Shown here: positions 17,604 to 26,170 of the stretch, one piece after another
How positions within the stretch are numbered: the stretch's first letter is position 1
Layout of the letters: every line of letters starts with the position of its first letter
Origin: Pseudomonas fluorescens
GTDB taxonomy: Bacteria; Pseudomonadota; Gammaproteobacteria; Pseudomonadales; Pseudomonadaceae
DNA length: 64,000 bases
Reading direction: 5' to 3'
Assembly (NCBI RefSeq): GCF_001623525.1
Contig: NZ_CP015225.1
Coordinates: 2,480,001 to 2,544,000, forward strand
Position numbers and translations under genes: made by a program
Notes under the pieces: generated by a model
Told to the model about the DNA's origin: nothing
Seen by the model: the letters and a program-made list of their open reading frames with translations, nothing else
The model's database searches: none

Positions 17604-18011
17604 TCAGTGCAGAGAGTGGCTTTTCACCGTACTTTCCACCAGATCCAGCATCTGTCCCAACGCCCAAGGCTTGGCGATGAAGGACGCGTGGTGCTTGATC
17701 CCGGCGCTTTCCGGCGTCTCGAAACCGGACATGATCAGCAGCGGTATCTGCGGCCAGCGGTCTCCGGTCAGGTTGGCCAGGTCCGCGCCATCGATCTTGC
17801 CGGGCATGGTGATATCGGTGAGCAGCAGATCGACGTAATCCGCGCTCTCCTCCAGAAACGTCAGCGCTGCGTCGGCGCTTTCCCGAGGCTCCACGACAAA
17901 CCCTTCCTCCTCGAGGATTTCACAGAGGAACTCCAGGATGGTCGGATCATCTTCCACAACGAGAATCAAACGTGTAGTCGCCTGGCCGTTGCCATTTGGC
18001 ATCGAATTCAT
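17604..18011 (-). CDS. Stand-alone receiver-domain response regulator
   Basis: 135-residue protein consisting of one CheY-like receiver. Acidic pocket EDD in LILVVEDDPTILEFL, phospho-acceptor Asp in LLLTDITMPGK, and conserved Lys in FIAKPW are all present. No output domain, so it should act by protein contact or in a phosphorelay. ATG 18011 has GGAGAG eight bases upstream; longer readings run into the intergenic region. No histidine kinase is adjacent, so the partner is elsewhere. Alternative start at the second Met is possible. Confidence 0.87.
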   Translation of the reverse strand: MNSMPNGNGQATTRLILVVEDDPTILEFLCEILEEEGFVVEPRESADAALTFLEESADYVDLLLTDITMPGKIDGADLANLTGDRWPQIPLLIMSGFETPESAGIKHHASFIAKPWALGQMLDLVESTVKSHSLH

Positions 18012-18166
18012 GAAAGTGACTCTCCTTGACCTCATAAACCTTCTTTGCGGTAGCAACCGCCTTGAAGTTATGAGCCATCCCCCTGCGAGAAATTCATTCT
18101 GCGTGCCAACAGGCCGCCGAATGTCATGCCAGACACCCCTTGGCAACGCAGCGCAACGCTTTTTAT

Positions 18167-18182
18167 CTGTATATCCATACAG
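18167..18182. promoter_or_regulatory. LexA1/SOS-box-like palindrome upstream of topB
   Basis: CTGTATATCCATACAG matches the CTGTATATATATACAG SOS-box consensus at 14 of 16 positions and sits in a longer dyad (TATCTGTAT and ATACAGATA). It lies 72 bp upstream of the topB start and 156 bp from the divergent response regulator start. It is the usual gammaproteobacterial LexA site, distinct from the LexA2 operator at 4411. Confidence 0.6.
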
Positions 18183-18253
18183 ATAAAACTTGCCCTTGCG
18201 CGCATCCATGACCATGCTACAGCCCCATGAAATCTGCTCAGGAAAAGGGCGCT

Positions 18254-20200
18254 ATGCAGCTGTACCTGTGTGAAAAACCGTCCCAGGCCAAGGACATCGC
18301 CGCCGTGCTCGGTGCCACGCGCCGTGGCGACGGTTGCTGGCTGGGCCCTGGCATCACGGTCACCTGGTGCATCGGCCACCTGCTGGAAACCGCCCCGCCC
18401 GACGCCTACGATGCGCGCTACAAGCGCTGGGTACTGACCGACCTGCCCATTGTGCCGGCGCAATGGAAAATGACCGTCAAGCCGAAAACCGCCAGCCAGT
18501 ACAAGGCGGTCAAGCGCCTGTTGGGGGAAGCGAAGGAATTGGTGATCGCCACCGACGCCGACCGCGAAGGCGAAATGATCGCCCGGGAGCTGGTGGAACA
18601 TTGCCGTTATCGCGGACCGATCCGGCGGCTATGGCTGTCGGCCCTGGACGAAGCGTCGATCCGCAAGGCCCTGGCCGCCCTCAAGCCAGGGGCCGAAACC
18701 TTCAACCTGTATCACTCGGCGCTGGGTCGCTCCCGGGCCGACTGGCTGATCGGCATGAACATGAGTCGCCTGTTCACCCTGCTGGGGCGTCAGTCCGGCT
18801 ACCAGGGCGTGCTGCCGGTGGGCCGCGTGCAAACACCGACGCTACGCCTGGTGGTGGATCGCGACCGCAGCATCGCCGACTTCGTGCCGGTCGCCTATTG
18901 GGCCATCGACGTGCAGCTCAGTCACGAAGGCATGGCCTTCACCGCCCAGTGGCGGGCCGACCCGGATGCCTGCGACGATCAGGAGCGTTGCCTGAACCAG
19001 GCCTTGGCCCGAGACGCGGCCCAGGCCATGCGCAACGCCGCCACCGCCCGGACACTGAAGGTGCGTACCGAGCGCCTGCGCGAAGCGGCGCCGTTGCCCT
19101 TCGACCTGGGCACCCTGCAAGAAGTCTGCTCGAAGAAACTCGGCCTCGGCGCCCAGGAAACCCTGGACATTGCCCAGTCGCTCTACGAGACCTACAAGCT
19201 CATCACCTACCCTCGCAGCGATTGCGGTTTCCTGCCCTTGAGCCAGCACAGCGAAGCACCCGCCATCCTGGCCGCCCTCGCCCAGGCCGACCCCAGCCTC
19301 GCGCCGCTGCGCGAGCACCTGCAGCCGCAGCGCAAATCCCGAGCCTGGAACGACGCCAAGGTCAGTGCCCACCACGGCATCATTCCCACCGCCGCCGCCA
19401 AGAACCTCGACAAACTCGCCGGCAAGCAGCGTGCGGTCTATACGCTGATTCGCGCACGCTACCTAGCGCAGTTCCTGCCCAACCACGAATACGACCGGAC
19501 CCAGGCCGACTTCGACTGTGCCGGCCAGGCGCTGCGCGCCGTGGGCAAGCAGATCGTCGAACCCGGCTGGAAACGCGCCCTGCCCGAAGCACTGGCGCCG
19601 GCAAAGGGCCGTGAAGCGCCGGCACCGCAAACCTTGCCGGCACTGGCCGAAGGTCGCGATTGCACGGTGGACGAGGTGAAACCCAAGGACCTGTGGACCC
19701 AGCCGCCCAAGCCCTTCACTGAAGGCGACCTGATCAAGGCGATGAAGAACGTCGCCAAACTGGTGGAGGACCCGCTGCTCAAGCAGAAGCTCAAGGACAC
19801 CACCGGCATCGGCACCGAAGCGACCCGAGCCTCGATCATCCAGGGGCTGCTCGACCGCGGTTACCTGGTGAAGAACGGCAAGGCCCTGTCGGCCACCCCG
19901 GCGGCCTTCAGCCTGATCGACGCCGTGCCCCGGGCCATTGCCGACCCGGGCACCACGGCCATCTGGGAGCAGGCCCTGGACATGGTGCAAAGCGGCGAAA
20001 TGAGCCTGGAAGAATTCGTGACCCGGCAAGCCGCCTGGATGAGCAAGCACGTCGCCCGCTGCCAGGGCATGAGCCTGACCATCAGCGGCCCGGCCAGCCC
20101 CGCCGGGCGTGGCGCAACCCCGTGGAAGAACAAGCGCAAGCCGGCCAAGCGCAAGGCAGCCGGTGCACCGCGCAAGGCGAGCAAAGCCAAGGCGACCTGA
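18254..20200 (+). CDS. topB: DNA topoisomerase III
   Basis: 648-residue type IA topoisomerase that relaxes and decatenates DNA, usually with a RecQ-type helicase. Toprim domain with Glu7 in LCEKPSQAKDIA and the acidic triad D101, D103, E105 in ATDADREGEM; catalytic Tyr319 in ITYPRSD. The C-terminus is a Lys/Arg/Ala-rich basic tail (KNKRKPAKRKAAGAPRKASK) likely to bind DNA, with no zinc finger seen. ATG 18254 has GGAAAAGG upstream; an earlier in-frame ATG adds nine residues and lacks support. An SOS-box-like palindrome precedes it. Confidence 0.94.
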   Translation: MQLYLCEKPSQAKDIAAVLGATRRGDGCWLGPGITVTWCIGHLLETAPPDAYDARYKRWVLTDLPIVPAQWKMTVKPKTASQYKAVKRLLGEAKELVIATDADREGEMIARELVEHCRYRGPIRRLWLSALDEASIRKALAALKPGAETFNLYHSALGRSRADWLIGMNMSRLFTLLGRQSGYQGVLPVGRVQTPTLRLVVDRDRSIADFVPVAYWAIDVQLSHEGMAFTAQWRADPDACDDQERCLNQALARDAAQAMRNAATARTLKVRTERLREAAPLPFDLGTLQEVCSKKLGLGAQETLDIAQSLYETYKLITYPRSDCGFLPLSQHSEAPAILAALAQADPSLAPLREHLQPQRKSRAWNDAKVSAHHGIIPTAAAKNLDKLAGKQRAVYTLIRARYLAQFLPNHEYDRTQADFDCAGQALRAVGKQIVEPGWKRALPEALAPAKGREAPAPQTLPALAEGRDCTVDEVKPKDLWTQPPKPFTEGDLIKAMKNVAKLVEDPLLKQKLKDTTGIGTEATRASIIQGLLDRGYLVKNGKALSATPAAFSLIDAVPRAIADPGTTAIWEQALDMVQSGEMSLEEFVTRQAAWMSKHVARCQGMSLTISGPASPAGRGATPWKNKRKPAKRKAAGAPRKASKAKAT

Positions 20201-20224
20201 GCCTATGATGCCAAACACGGACCC

Positions 20225-20358
20225 TGTGGCGAGGGAGCTTGCTCCCGCTGGGGCGCGAAGCGGCCCTAAACCTGGCGGCACGGTGGATCAGGGTAATCGA
20301 GGGGATTTGACAGAGGGCCGCTACGCAGCCCAGCGGGAGCAAGCTCCCTCGCCACAGG
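20225..20358. repeat. REP doublet (REPIN), family 1
   Basis: Inverted pair of the TGTGGCGAGGGAGCTTGCTC element immediately downstream of topB. May also limit read-through past the topB stop. Confidence 0.87.
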
Positions 20359-20872
20359 ACTCGGCTCAAGCCCGATTTTTCATACCCAAACCATTTTGTC
20401 CGACAATATGTAGTGACCAAAAATAATCACTACAAAACCGTTGACGCCTCCGATTTGCCCTTGCATGATGCAGACGTCTCCCCGATCGGGAGTACAGGCA
20501 ACTGTTTGAGCAAGCTCGTCTGACCGCCGAGCTGTTTTTTGGATAAGGGACTGCCCACAAGGCAGATTGAAGGTGCTGACCTGGCCTGACCGTCCGGTAA
20601 CAAGGACGAGAAACGTCGGTGAAGATCCTCATGACGCACGTGGTTAAACCCTCGAAAGTTGACACTGCCTGAAGATTCTTCGCTGTTTCTCTTCGTTGTA
20701 GCGCATTTGCGTAGCAGCCCTTCGATGACACTACACAACCGATGCACGACCCTGTCGAAGTTCGACGGAAGCATGCTGACGGCCTGGTTTCGGTAGCAGG
20801 CAGGTACTTACCGAGTAGCGAAGTTTTTGCGAACCACCAGACAGATCAACCAAATGGTCAAGGGGCTTACAC
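20359..20872. other. Long intergenic region with no convincing gene
   Basis: About 500 bp between the REP doublet and the small gene at 20873. Minus-strand reading frames here lack a good ribosome site and family-like sequence. It holds short palindromic pieces (e.g. TAGTGACCAAAAATAATCACTA near 20411, written here only as the arms TAGTGA and TCACTA). Most likely a long 5' leader or regulatory region of the downstream gene, possibly with a small RNA; nothing specific recognised. Confidence 0.4.
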
Positions 20873-21202
20873 ATGAATCTGAATAATCAACCATCTATTG
20901 ATGAACTGGCTCGCATATTCGCAGCACACAAAGACACGCTCGACAGCCATATCCTGTGGATCAGCAAGACTGGCCAGGTGCATATGGACTGCCTGTCGCC
21001 CTACACCCGCGAAGACGAGTTCGAAAAGAACACGCATGAGCTGGGTGCCCGGCTGAAGATGTACCGCCGTGGCCAGGGCTATGTTGGCAAGAAGGCTGCG
21101 GCCGACAAAGACTTCATCGGTCGCGTGTTGCAAACGCTGACCCAGGCCTGGCAGTCGATGCAGAACACTTCCGAGGTCCGGGTCATCGACCGCCTCTGCT
21201 GA
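20873..21202 (+). CDS. Small conserved protein of unknown function
   Basis: 109-residue soluble protein starting MNLNNQPSIDELARIFAAHK, with no signal peptide or membrane segment. It is rich in charged residues and contains WISKTGQVHMDCLSPYTRED. I do not recognise the family. CAAGGGGC upstream of the ATG is an acceptable ribosome site. It is a stand-alone unit with a ~500-bp leader in front and a strong rho-independent terminator 15 bp behind it, which supports real expression. Function not inferred. Confidence 0.7.
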   Translation: MNLNNQPSIDELARIFAAHKDTLDSHILWISKTGQVHMDCLSPYTREDEFEKNTHELGARLKMYRRGQGYVGKKAAADKDFIGRVLQTLTQAWQSMQNTSEVRVIDRLC

Positions 21203-21216
21203 TATCCCCTGACAAG

Positions 21217-21251
21217 AAGGCCCGCTCCTGAATCAGGAGCGGGCCTTTTTT
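21217..21251 (+). terminator. Rho-independent terminator
   Basis: Perfect stem AAGGCCCGCTCCTGA / TCAGGAGCGGGCCTT with a short loop followed by a run of Ts. It ends the small gene at 20873 and, read from the other side, faces the end of the glutaminase gene. Confidence 0.93.
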
Positions 21252-21264
21252 GTGCGGCAGGAAA

Positions 21265-22173
21265 CTAGAACACCGACCAGCCAATCCGCTGGCTCATCAA
21301 TTCCAGCGCCGCCATGCCGGCCAGGGAGTTGCCGGCGGCGTTGAGTTCAGGCGACCAGACGCATACGGTGAACCGCCCCGGCACCACGGCGACAATCCCG
21401 CCACCGACCCCGCTCTTGCCTGGCAGGCCGACGCGATAAGCGAAATTGCCGGCCTCATCGTACAAGCCGCTGGTGGCCATGATGGAGTTGACCTGCTGGG
21501 TCTGCCGGGCGCTGAGGATCTGCTCGCCGCTGTGCTTGCAGAACCCGTCGTTGGCCAGGAAGCAGAACGCCCGCGCCAGGTCGATGCAGCTCATCCGCAG
21601 GGCGCAGTGGCTGAAATAACTGCGCAGCACCGCTTCCACATCGTTATGGAAGTTGCCGAAGGATTGCATCAGATAGGCCATCGCCGCGTTACGGGCACGG
21701 TGCTGGTATTCCGACTCGGCCACCTTGCCGTCCACCATCACTTGCGGGTTGCCTGATAAACGCCGCACGAAATCGCGCATCGACAACGCCGGGGCGGCGA
21801 AACGCGACTGGTTGATATCGCAGATCACCAACGCACCGGCGTTGATAAACGGGTTGCGTGGTCGACCACGTTCGAATTCCAGCTGCACCAGCGAATTGAA
21901 CGGTTGGCCGGACGGCTCATGGCCCAGGCGCTCCCAGATCGCTTCGCCGGAATGCCCGATGGCCTGCACCAGGCTGAACACCTTGGAAATACTCTGCACC
22001 GAAAACGCTGTTTCGGCGTCGCCGGCGCAGTACAACTCGCCGTCGTTGCCATACACGGCAATACCCAACTGGTTAGGCGCCACAGTGCCCAGGGCCGGAA
22101 TGTAATCGGCCACCTTGCCCTGACCGATCAGGGGGCGAACCGCATCGAGGATCTCGTTCAACAGTGCTTGCAT
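21265..22173 (-). CDS. glsB: Glutaminase
   Basis: 302-residue cytosolic glutaminase (EC 3.5.1.2) that hydrolyses glutamine to glutamate and ammonia. It has a beta-lactamase-like serine fold with catalytic SISK at residues 61-64, and conserved segments [27 protein letters not shown] and [20 protein letters not shown]. Length matches the single-domain bacterial enzyme (GlsA2/YneH type). Transcribed alone, convergent with the gene before it and sharing the terminator region. No signal peptide, so it is distinct from periplasmic glutaminase-asparaginase. Confidence 0.94.
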   Translation of the reverse strand: MQALLNEILDAVRPLIGQGKVADYIPALGTVAPNQLGIAVYGNDGELYCAGDAETAFSVQSISKVFSLVQAIGHSGEAIWERLGHEPSGQPFNSLVQLEFERGRPRNPFINAGALVICDINQSRFAAPALSMRDFVRRLSGNPQVMVDGKVAESEYQHRARNAAMAYLMQSFGNFHNDVEAVLRSYFSHCALRMSCIDLARAFCFLANDGFCKHSGEQILSARQTQQVNSIMATSGLYDEAGNFAYRVGLPGKSGVGGGIVAVVPGRFTVCVWSPELNAAGNSLAGMAALELMSQRIGWSVF

Positions 22174-22271
22174 ATGCGCGGGGTCCAGTCATTCCCCGTT
22201 CGAGTGCGGGGATACAGACGCTAGACGCTGGTGGGCGGCGTCAGAGCACACTGAATTGCCCGCAAAATCCC

Positions 22272-22383
22272 GTGGCGAGGGAGCTTGCTCCCGCTGGGGC
22301 ACGAAGCGACCCCTGACCCAGCCACTGCATTCCCTTGATGGGGCTGTTTCACAGCCCGGCGGGAGCAAGCTCCCTTGCCACAA
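22272..22383. repeat. REP doublet (REPIN), family 1
   Basis: Inverted pair of GTGGCGAGGGAGCTTGCTCC elements upstream of glsB; the right arm carries one change (CCCTTGCCAC). Confidence 0.85.
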
Positions 22384-22461
22384 GATGCTGGGTTTTCACC
22401 AGCGCTTATCGCGAAATCAAGCGGTCTATAGTTGAGGGGATCAAACGATAGGAGGAACGCC

Positions 22462-22656
22462 ATGCGTCAGATCATGCAAAAAGAACCCTGGTGGGCCTCG
22501 CCGCCCAGGCCCGGGCAGGATGAAAGCGAGCTGGAATGGGGCTGGCTGGTGATCTACAGCGAAGGCGAGCCGCGCTTCGAATTCGTAAAAGAGCGTCCCA
22601 CGGACGAACAGATCCGCCAGCGCAAGGGATGTCGCGTCACCCTTGGGTCAGAATGA
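22462..22656 (+). CDS. Small hypothetical protein
   Basis: 64-residue acidic protein beginning MRQIMQKEPWWASPPRPGQD and ending KGCRVTLGSE, rich in Trp and Glu. A strong GGAGGAACGCC ribosome site fixes the start. No family recognised. It ends 9 bp before the convergent stop of the lipoprotein gene. Confidence 0.65.
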   Translation: MRQIMQKEPWWASPPRPGQDESELEWGWLVIYSEGEPRFEFVKERPTDEQIRQRKGCRVTLGSE

Positions 22657-22665
22657 GCCAGCCCG

Positions 22666-23685
22666 TCACGGCTTGATGTCCGGCAATGCCACCGCTCGAT
22701 TGGCCAGGTCCGCCTCCACCAGGTTGCCTCCCACTTCCTCGTCCAGGTAATACACCGGCGCCATTACCCCGCTGAGGGGATGCTTGAGCGACTTGAACCA
22801 CGCCTCATCGAACGCAGCACTCAGGCTTTTGCGGATCTGCGCCTCCATTTCCGGCCGCTCGCCCTCGTGGATGATCGCACGAATGCCCGCCACGCCCACC
22901 GAGATCAACGCCCCGGCCGCCTTCCCGGCTACTGCCGCCGCCGCGCCGGTCGCCCCGCGCGTGGCAAATTGCGCCTCGATTTTTTCGCTGGTGCGCTGCG
23001 CCACCGTGGCGATCACCGCCTCAGAGGGTCCGGCACCTGTGGCAGCGGCCTTGTTGACGTGATCGATCAGCGCCGCATACGCCGGCAGCGTGTTCAGCGG
23101 TTCGGTATGCACCACTTCGTACAACGACGCGTTACGCGCAGGCGGCGGCCCCAGGTTGATGGCAGGAATGCCGTGCAGACGCCGGTTCATCAGTTCGTTC
23201 GGGATTTGATGCCGCAGGGCGATGACCTGGACCTGCTGATTGAGCTGGCGTATGTAGTAGTCCGTCGCGGCAGCCCTGATCGCCTCGGGATCAATTTCCA
23301 CCGCCACCGGCTCCAACACCTGCTCACGATATTGTTCTTGCAGGTAAACCGCCAGGCGCTTGGCCGGAGAATCCTCCTCAGCCTTGGCACTGGCGGCATA
23401 CCAGCTGACCTTCACCGCCAGCCATTCCTGGGTCCAATAACTGCTGAACCAGGGGATAAACTCAGCCTCGGTGCGCTCATAGACCAACACACGCCAATGT
23501 TCCATCGACCCGCGGGCGTAGCGTCCGGTCTGCTCGATAGCGCTTTTCGATGCTGCGATGATCTGCTGGTCCACCTGTCGCCAAGTGGCCTGGTCAATCG
23601 TCACCGTAGCAGCCTGTTGACCGCGCTGTGACGTGGCGCACCCGGCCAGAACGAGCATAACGGCCAGCATCAGCGAACGCAGCAC
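22666..23685 (-). CDS. Predicted lipoprotein of unknown function
   Basis: 339-residue exported protein with lipobox VLAGC at Cys15. The body is mostly helical, with a hydrophobic Gly/Ala stretch near residues 245-268 (GAAAAVAGKAAGALISVGVA) that could insert in or lie on a membrane. No enzymatic motif seen. The first codon is GTG (23685); an ATG five codons later would still leave an intact lipoprotein signal. Stand-alone, flanked by a hairpin. Confidence 0.72.
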   Translation of the reverse strand: MLRSLMLAVMLVLAGCATSQRGQQAATVTIDQATWRQVDQQIIAASKSAIEQTGRYARGSMEHWRVLVYERTEAEFIPWFSSYWTQEWLAVKVSWYAASAKAEEDSPAKRLAVYLQEQYREQVLEPVAVEIDPEAIRAAATDYYIRQLNQQVQVIALRHQIPNELMNRRLHGIPAINLGPPPARNASLYEVVHTEPLNTLPAYAALIDHVNKAAATGAGPSEAVIATVAQRTSEKIEAQFATRGATGAAAAVAGKAAGALISVGVAGIRAIIHEGERPEMEAQIRKSLSAAFDEAWFKSLKHPLSGVMAPVYYLDEEVGGNLVEADLANRAVALPDIKP

Positions 23686-23770
23686 GATCGCGCCACCCCG
23701 GACTCAGGTCACCCATGGCGTTGAGTATAGATGGCGGGTTACGGGAGCCTGGCCTAAACACCAAGCCAAT

Positions 23771-23792
23771 GTGGGAGCGAGCTTGCTCCCAC
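23771..23792. repeat. Solo REP-type hairpin, family 2
   Basis: Palindrome GTGGGAGC-GAGCTT-GCTCCCAC between the lipoprotein gene start and the ZIP transporter stop. Same core as family 2 repeats elsewhere; may also act as a transcript barrier for the ZIP gene. Confidence 0.75.
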
Positions 23793-23826
23793 AAGGATCT
23801 GATCTAACAGGTCTTTGGCAGGGCCT

Positions 23827-24756
23827 TCAACCCAACGCCGTGTCGAGAAACATCATCACCGCAAACCCCATCATCAAGCCCAGGGTGGCCGGGGTTTCAT
23901 GGCCGTTGCGGTGGGTTTCGGGAATCACCTCGTGGGACACCACGAAGATCATCGCCCCCGCCGCCAACCCCAGGCTGATGGGGTACGCGACGGCGACGCC
24001 CGACGACATGCCCAGGCCGATCACCGCGCCCAGCGGCTCCATCAACCCCGAACCGACCGCGATGAGCGCGGCACGCAAGGCGCTGATACCGGTGACGCGC
24101 AGCGCCATGGCAATGGCCAGGCCCTCGGGGATGTCCTGGATGGCGATGGCGGTGGTCAGGGGCAAGCCGACCTTGAAGTCGCCATCGGCAAAACTGACGC
24201 CGATGGCCATGCCCTCCGGCAAGTTGTGCAAGGTGATGGCAAGCACGAACAGCCATACGCGATTAATACGCTCGGCCTGGGGCCCACGTCGGCCACTGAG
24301 TTCGTGCTCGTGCGGCACGAAACGGTCCAGGCCAATCATCAGGGCGACCCCCAAGCCCAGGCCTACCACGACGACAAACGCGGCAAGCAACTGGTTGCCA
24401 CAGATGATTTGTGCCGCCTCGATGCCTGGCAGGATCAACGAGAAAGAACTGGCGGCGAGCATCATGCCGGCGGCAAAACCGAGCATGATGTCCTGGGTCC
24501 GCGAGGCGATATCGCGCAACACCACAGCCATCAACGCCCCCAGGGCGGTAGCGGCAAAGCCCGAGGTACCGCCCAGCACTGCGTAACCCAGGTTCTGACG
24601 GTCGGCGCCGACCAAGGCGTTGTAGCCGCTGTAAAGCAGCAATGCAGTCACCAACGCGAGCCCGAGCCAGAACGTCACCCCCAACAACAGGTTGTCTTGC
24701 ACGGGGTTCAGCCAGGTGCGCCAAGGGGATCGAATCCGGGAGGTGGGCTGGTCCAT
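23827..24756 (-). CDS. ZIP-family divalent metal transporter
   Basis: 309-residue inner-membrane protein, a zinc/iron-regulated transporter-like importer. About eight hydrophobic segments are visible, with metal-binding motifs HNLPEG (TM4) and QDIPEG (TM5) and an HEHE loop between TM3 and TM4 (DRFVPHEHELSG). It is probably a ZupT/GufA-type zinc or broad divalent metal uptake system. A GGACC ribosome-like site precedes ATG 24756. Metal specificity cannot be told from sequence, and no Zur or Fur box was seen. Confidence 0.88.
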   Translation of the reverse strand: MDQPTSRIRSPWRTWLNPVQDNLLLGVTFWLGLALVTALLLYSGYNALVGADRQNLGYAVLGGTSGFAATALGALMAVVLRDIASRTQDIMLGFAAGMMLAASSFSLILPGIEAAQIICGNQLLAAFVVVVGLGLGVALMIGLDRFVPHEHELSGRRGPQAERINRVWLFVLAITLHNLPEGMAIGVSFADGDFKVGLPLTTAIAIQDIPEGLAIAMALRVTGISALRAALIAVGSGLMEPLGAVIGLGMSSGVAVAYPISLGLAAGAMIFVVSHEVIPETHRNGHETPATLGLMMGFAVMMFLDTALG

Positions 24757-24886
24757 CGAAGGTCCTTACGGGTCTTGACCAAAACATGGCTGATCGTGCG
24801 CCTAAACGGTGGCAACGATCAAACGCAATATCCAGGCAAGGAAGCGCTGCCCTCGCCGTTTTTTTATAGTCGGAGGAGGTAACAGG

Positions 24887-24925
24887 ATGATTTATCTTTT
24901 ATTCAACAAACGAGACCAATGGTGA
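24887..24925 (+). CDS. Possible 12-residue peptide ORF with very strong ribosome site
   Basis: GGAGGAGG stands seven bases before an ATG that opens a 12-codon frame (MIYLLFNKRDQW, stop TGA). The sequence just before contains a T-run. No downstream gene on this strand benefits from it, since the next genes run on the minus strand. It could be a leader peptide, a small membrane peptide or chance. Confidence 0.25.
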   Translation: MIYLLFNKRDQW

Positions 24926-25024
24926 CTGACACAACGATCAACCAATATCAACGAATAAAGCGGAAAAGCTGTAAACCCGGTTGTAGTTTAAACCCGGCAA
25001 GCTCCGCTATATAAACCCATTGGG

Positions 25025-25047
25025 GCCCCATGCCATGGGCACGGGGC
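25025..25047 (-). terminator. Possible terminator of the KGG-repeat gene
   Basis: Hairpin with arms GCCCCATGCC and GGCACGGGGC around ATG, 20 bp past the stop of the KGG gene. The downstream T content is weak, so termination is only likely. Confidence 0.45.
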
Positions 25048-25065
25048 TCACCATGTCAGCGGGCA

Positions 25066-25437
25066 TTATGAATCGCCGCCGCGACTGTTCTCCCCGCCTT
25101 TTCTACCCGCTTCGGAGGCTTTCTCCCGGTCGTTGGCAAAGTTGCCGCCCGAGGCCTGGCCACCTTTGCGGCCGGCTTCCGAAGCCCGCTCAGGGTCGTT
25201 GGCAAAATTACCGCCAGAGGCTTGCCCGCCTTTGCGGCCGGCTTCTGCGGCACGCCCAGGGTCGTTGGCAAAATTACCACCCGATGCCTGCCCACCCTTG
25301 CGCCCAGCCTCGGATGCACGCTCAGGATTATTGGCAAAGTTACCACCTGATGCATGGCCGCCCTTTTTCCCGGCTGCCGATGCCTTTTCACGATCGTTAG
25401 CGAAATTGCCAGGATTGCTATTTCCTGTGTTAGCCAT
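25066..25437 (-). CDS. KGG-repeat general stress protein
   Basis: 123-residue hydrophilic, Gly/Asn/Ala-rich protein made of about five ~22-residue repeats of the form GGNFANDPERASEAGRKGGQ (KGG motif, PF10685 family, related to B. subtilis GsiB and E. coli YciG). Such proteins are induced by general stress or starvation and may protect cells like hydrophilins. ATG 25437 has GAGG eight bases upstream; a GTG three codons earlier is less likely. The DNA repeats with a 66-bp period, so repeat number may vary between strains. Confidence 0.9.
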   Translation of the reverse strand: MANTGNSNPGNFANDREKASAAGKKGGHASGGNFANNPERASEAGRKGGQASGGNFANDPGRAAEAGRKGGQASGGNFANDPERASEAGRKGGQASGGNFANDREKASEAGRKGGENSRGGDS

Positions 25438-25715
25438 TTCATTCACCTCGTTTAGTTGATATCAACGAGCCTTGCTGACTCGTCTTATTCGGAAAACATG
25501 ACGCCGCCAAGGTTTTAAGAGAAATCTGCAGACGGCGACGAGTGGTCAATGTCGTTATTTATTTCCCTGCTGCGTCGGCCTCTATTGCAACAGGCTATTA
25601 AACAGGCGGTGATTGATTAGCCGCCCTGAACACCGAAACTTCATCCAGCAAAAGCTCGCTCCCATATGGGGCCAGGTCGCGCCAGCACCCCGTTGCAGCG
25701 GTCTCGAATTCGCCG

Positions 25716-25988
25716 TCAGGAAGAGCCCACCATCAACTGGACCTCAAGGTTGGCCGTCGCCACACCGTGGCTTGCCACATACACATCGGCGGTCCAGCCC
25801 TTGGTCTGGTTGTGATAGGACTGCATGCCCAAGGCCGTGCCGCTGTCCCACTCCAGGATGTCGCCAATATCGATGTCATTGGCCGAACGTAGGGCTAGCA
25901 CGGTGTGGCCGTGCTCCTGCCCCACGTACACACCCACCATTGCGCGCTGTCTGTTGATGGCCCGTACTTCACCGATGGTCTGCTTCAT
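25716..25988 (-). CDS. Small hypothetical protein
   Basis: 90-residue soluble protein starting MKQTIGEVRAINRQRAMVGV and containing GHTVLALRSANDIDIGDILE, a pattern reminiscent of a small beta-barrel. A near-ideal GAGGAGG ribosome site fixes the start. No family named with confidence. Upstream region shared with the sirtuin gene on the other strand. Confidence 0.68.
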   Translation of the reverse strand: MKQTIGEVRAINRQRAMVGVYVGQEHGHTVLALRSANDIDIGDILEWDSGTALGMQSYHNQTKGWTADVYVASHGVATANLEVQLMVGSS

Positions 25989-26170
25989 AAGCCTCCTCTG
26001 CGACAGGTTCAGAGCGACCGGAACAACCTGATGCTCTCTCACACATAAGTGTGGAGGCCCCTCCTGCAAGGAAAGTTTGCCGAACAGCGCCGCTGGGCGA
26101 CGAAAGGCGTGACGCAGGCCCCGTGCTCGATAGTGCTACCCTCAACGAATCCAGACCCACGGAGCCCCCC

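Noticed and set aside
20366..20774. Two minus-strand frames of ~115 codons in the long intergenic region
   Set aside because: Poor starts, no recognisable domain and codon use unlike neighbours; left as non-coding.
25066..25437. Regular 66-bp direct repeats, CRISPR-like at first sight
   Set aside because: The repeats are in frame and encode KGG-motif stress-protein units; there are no unique spacers.
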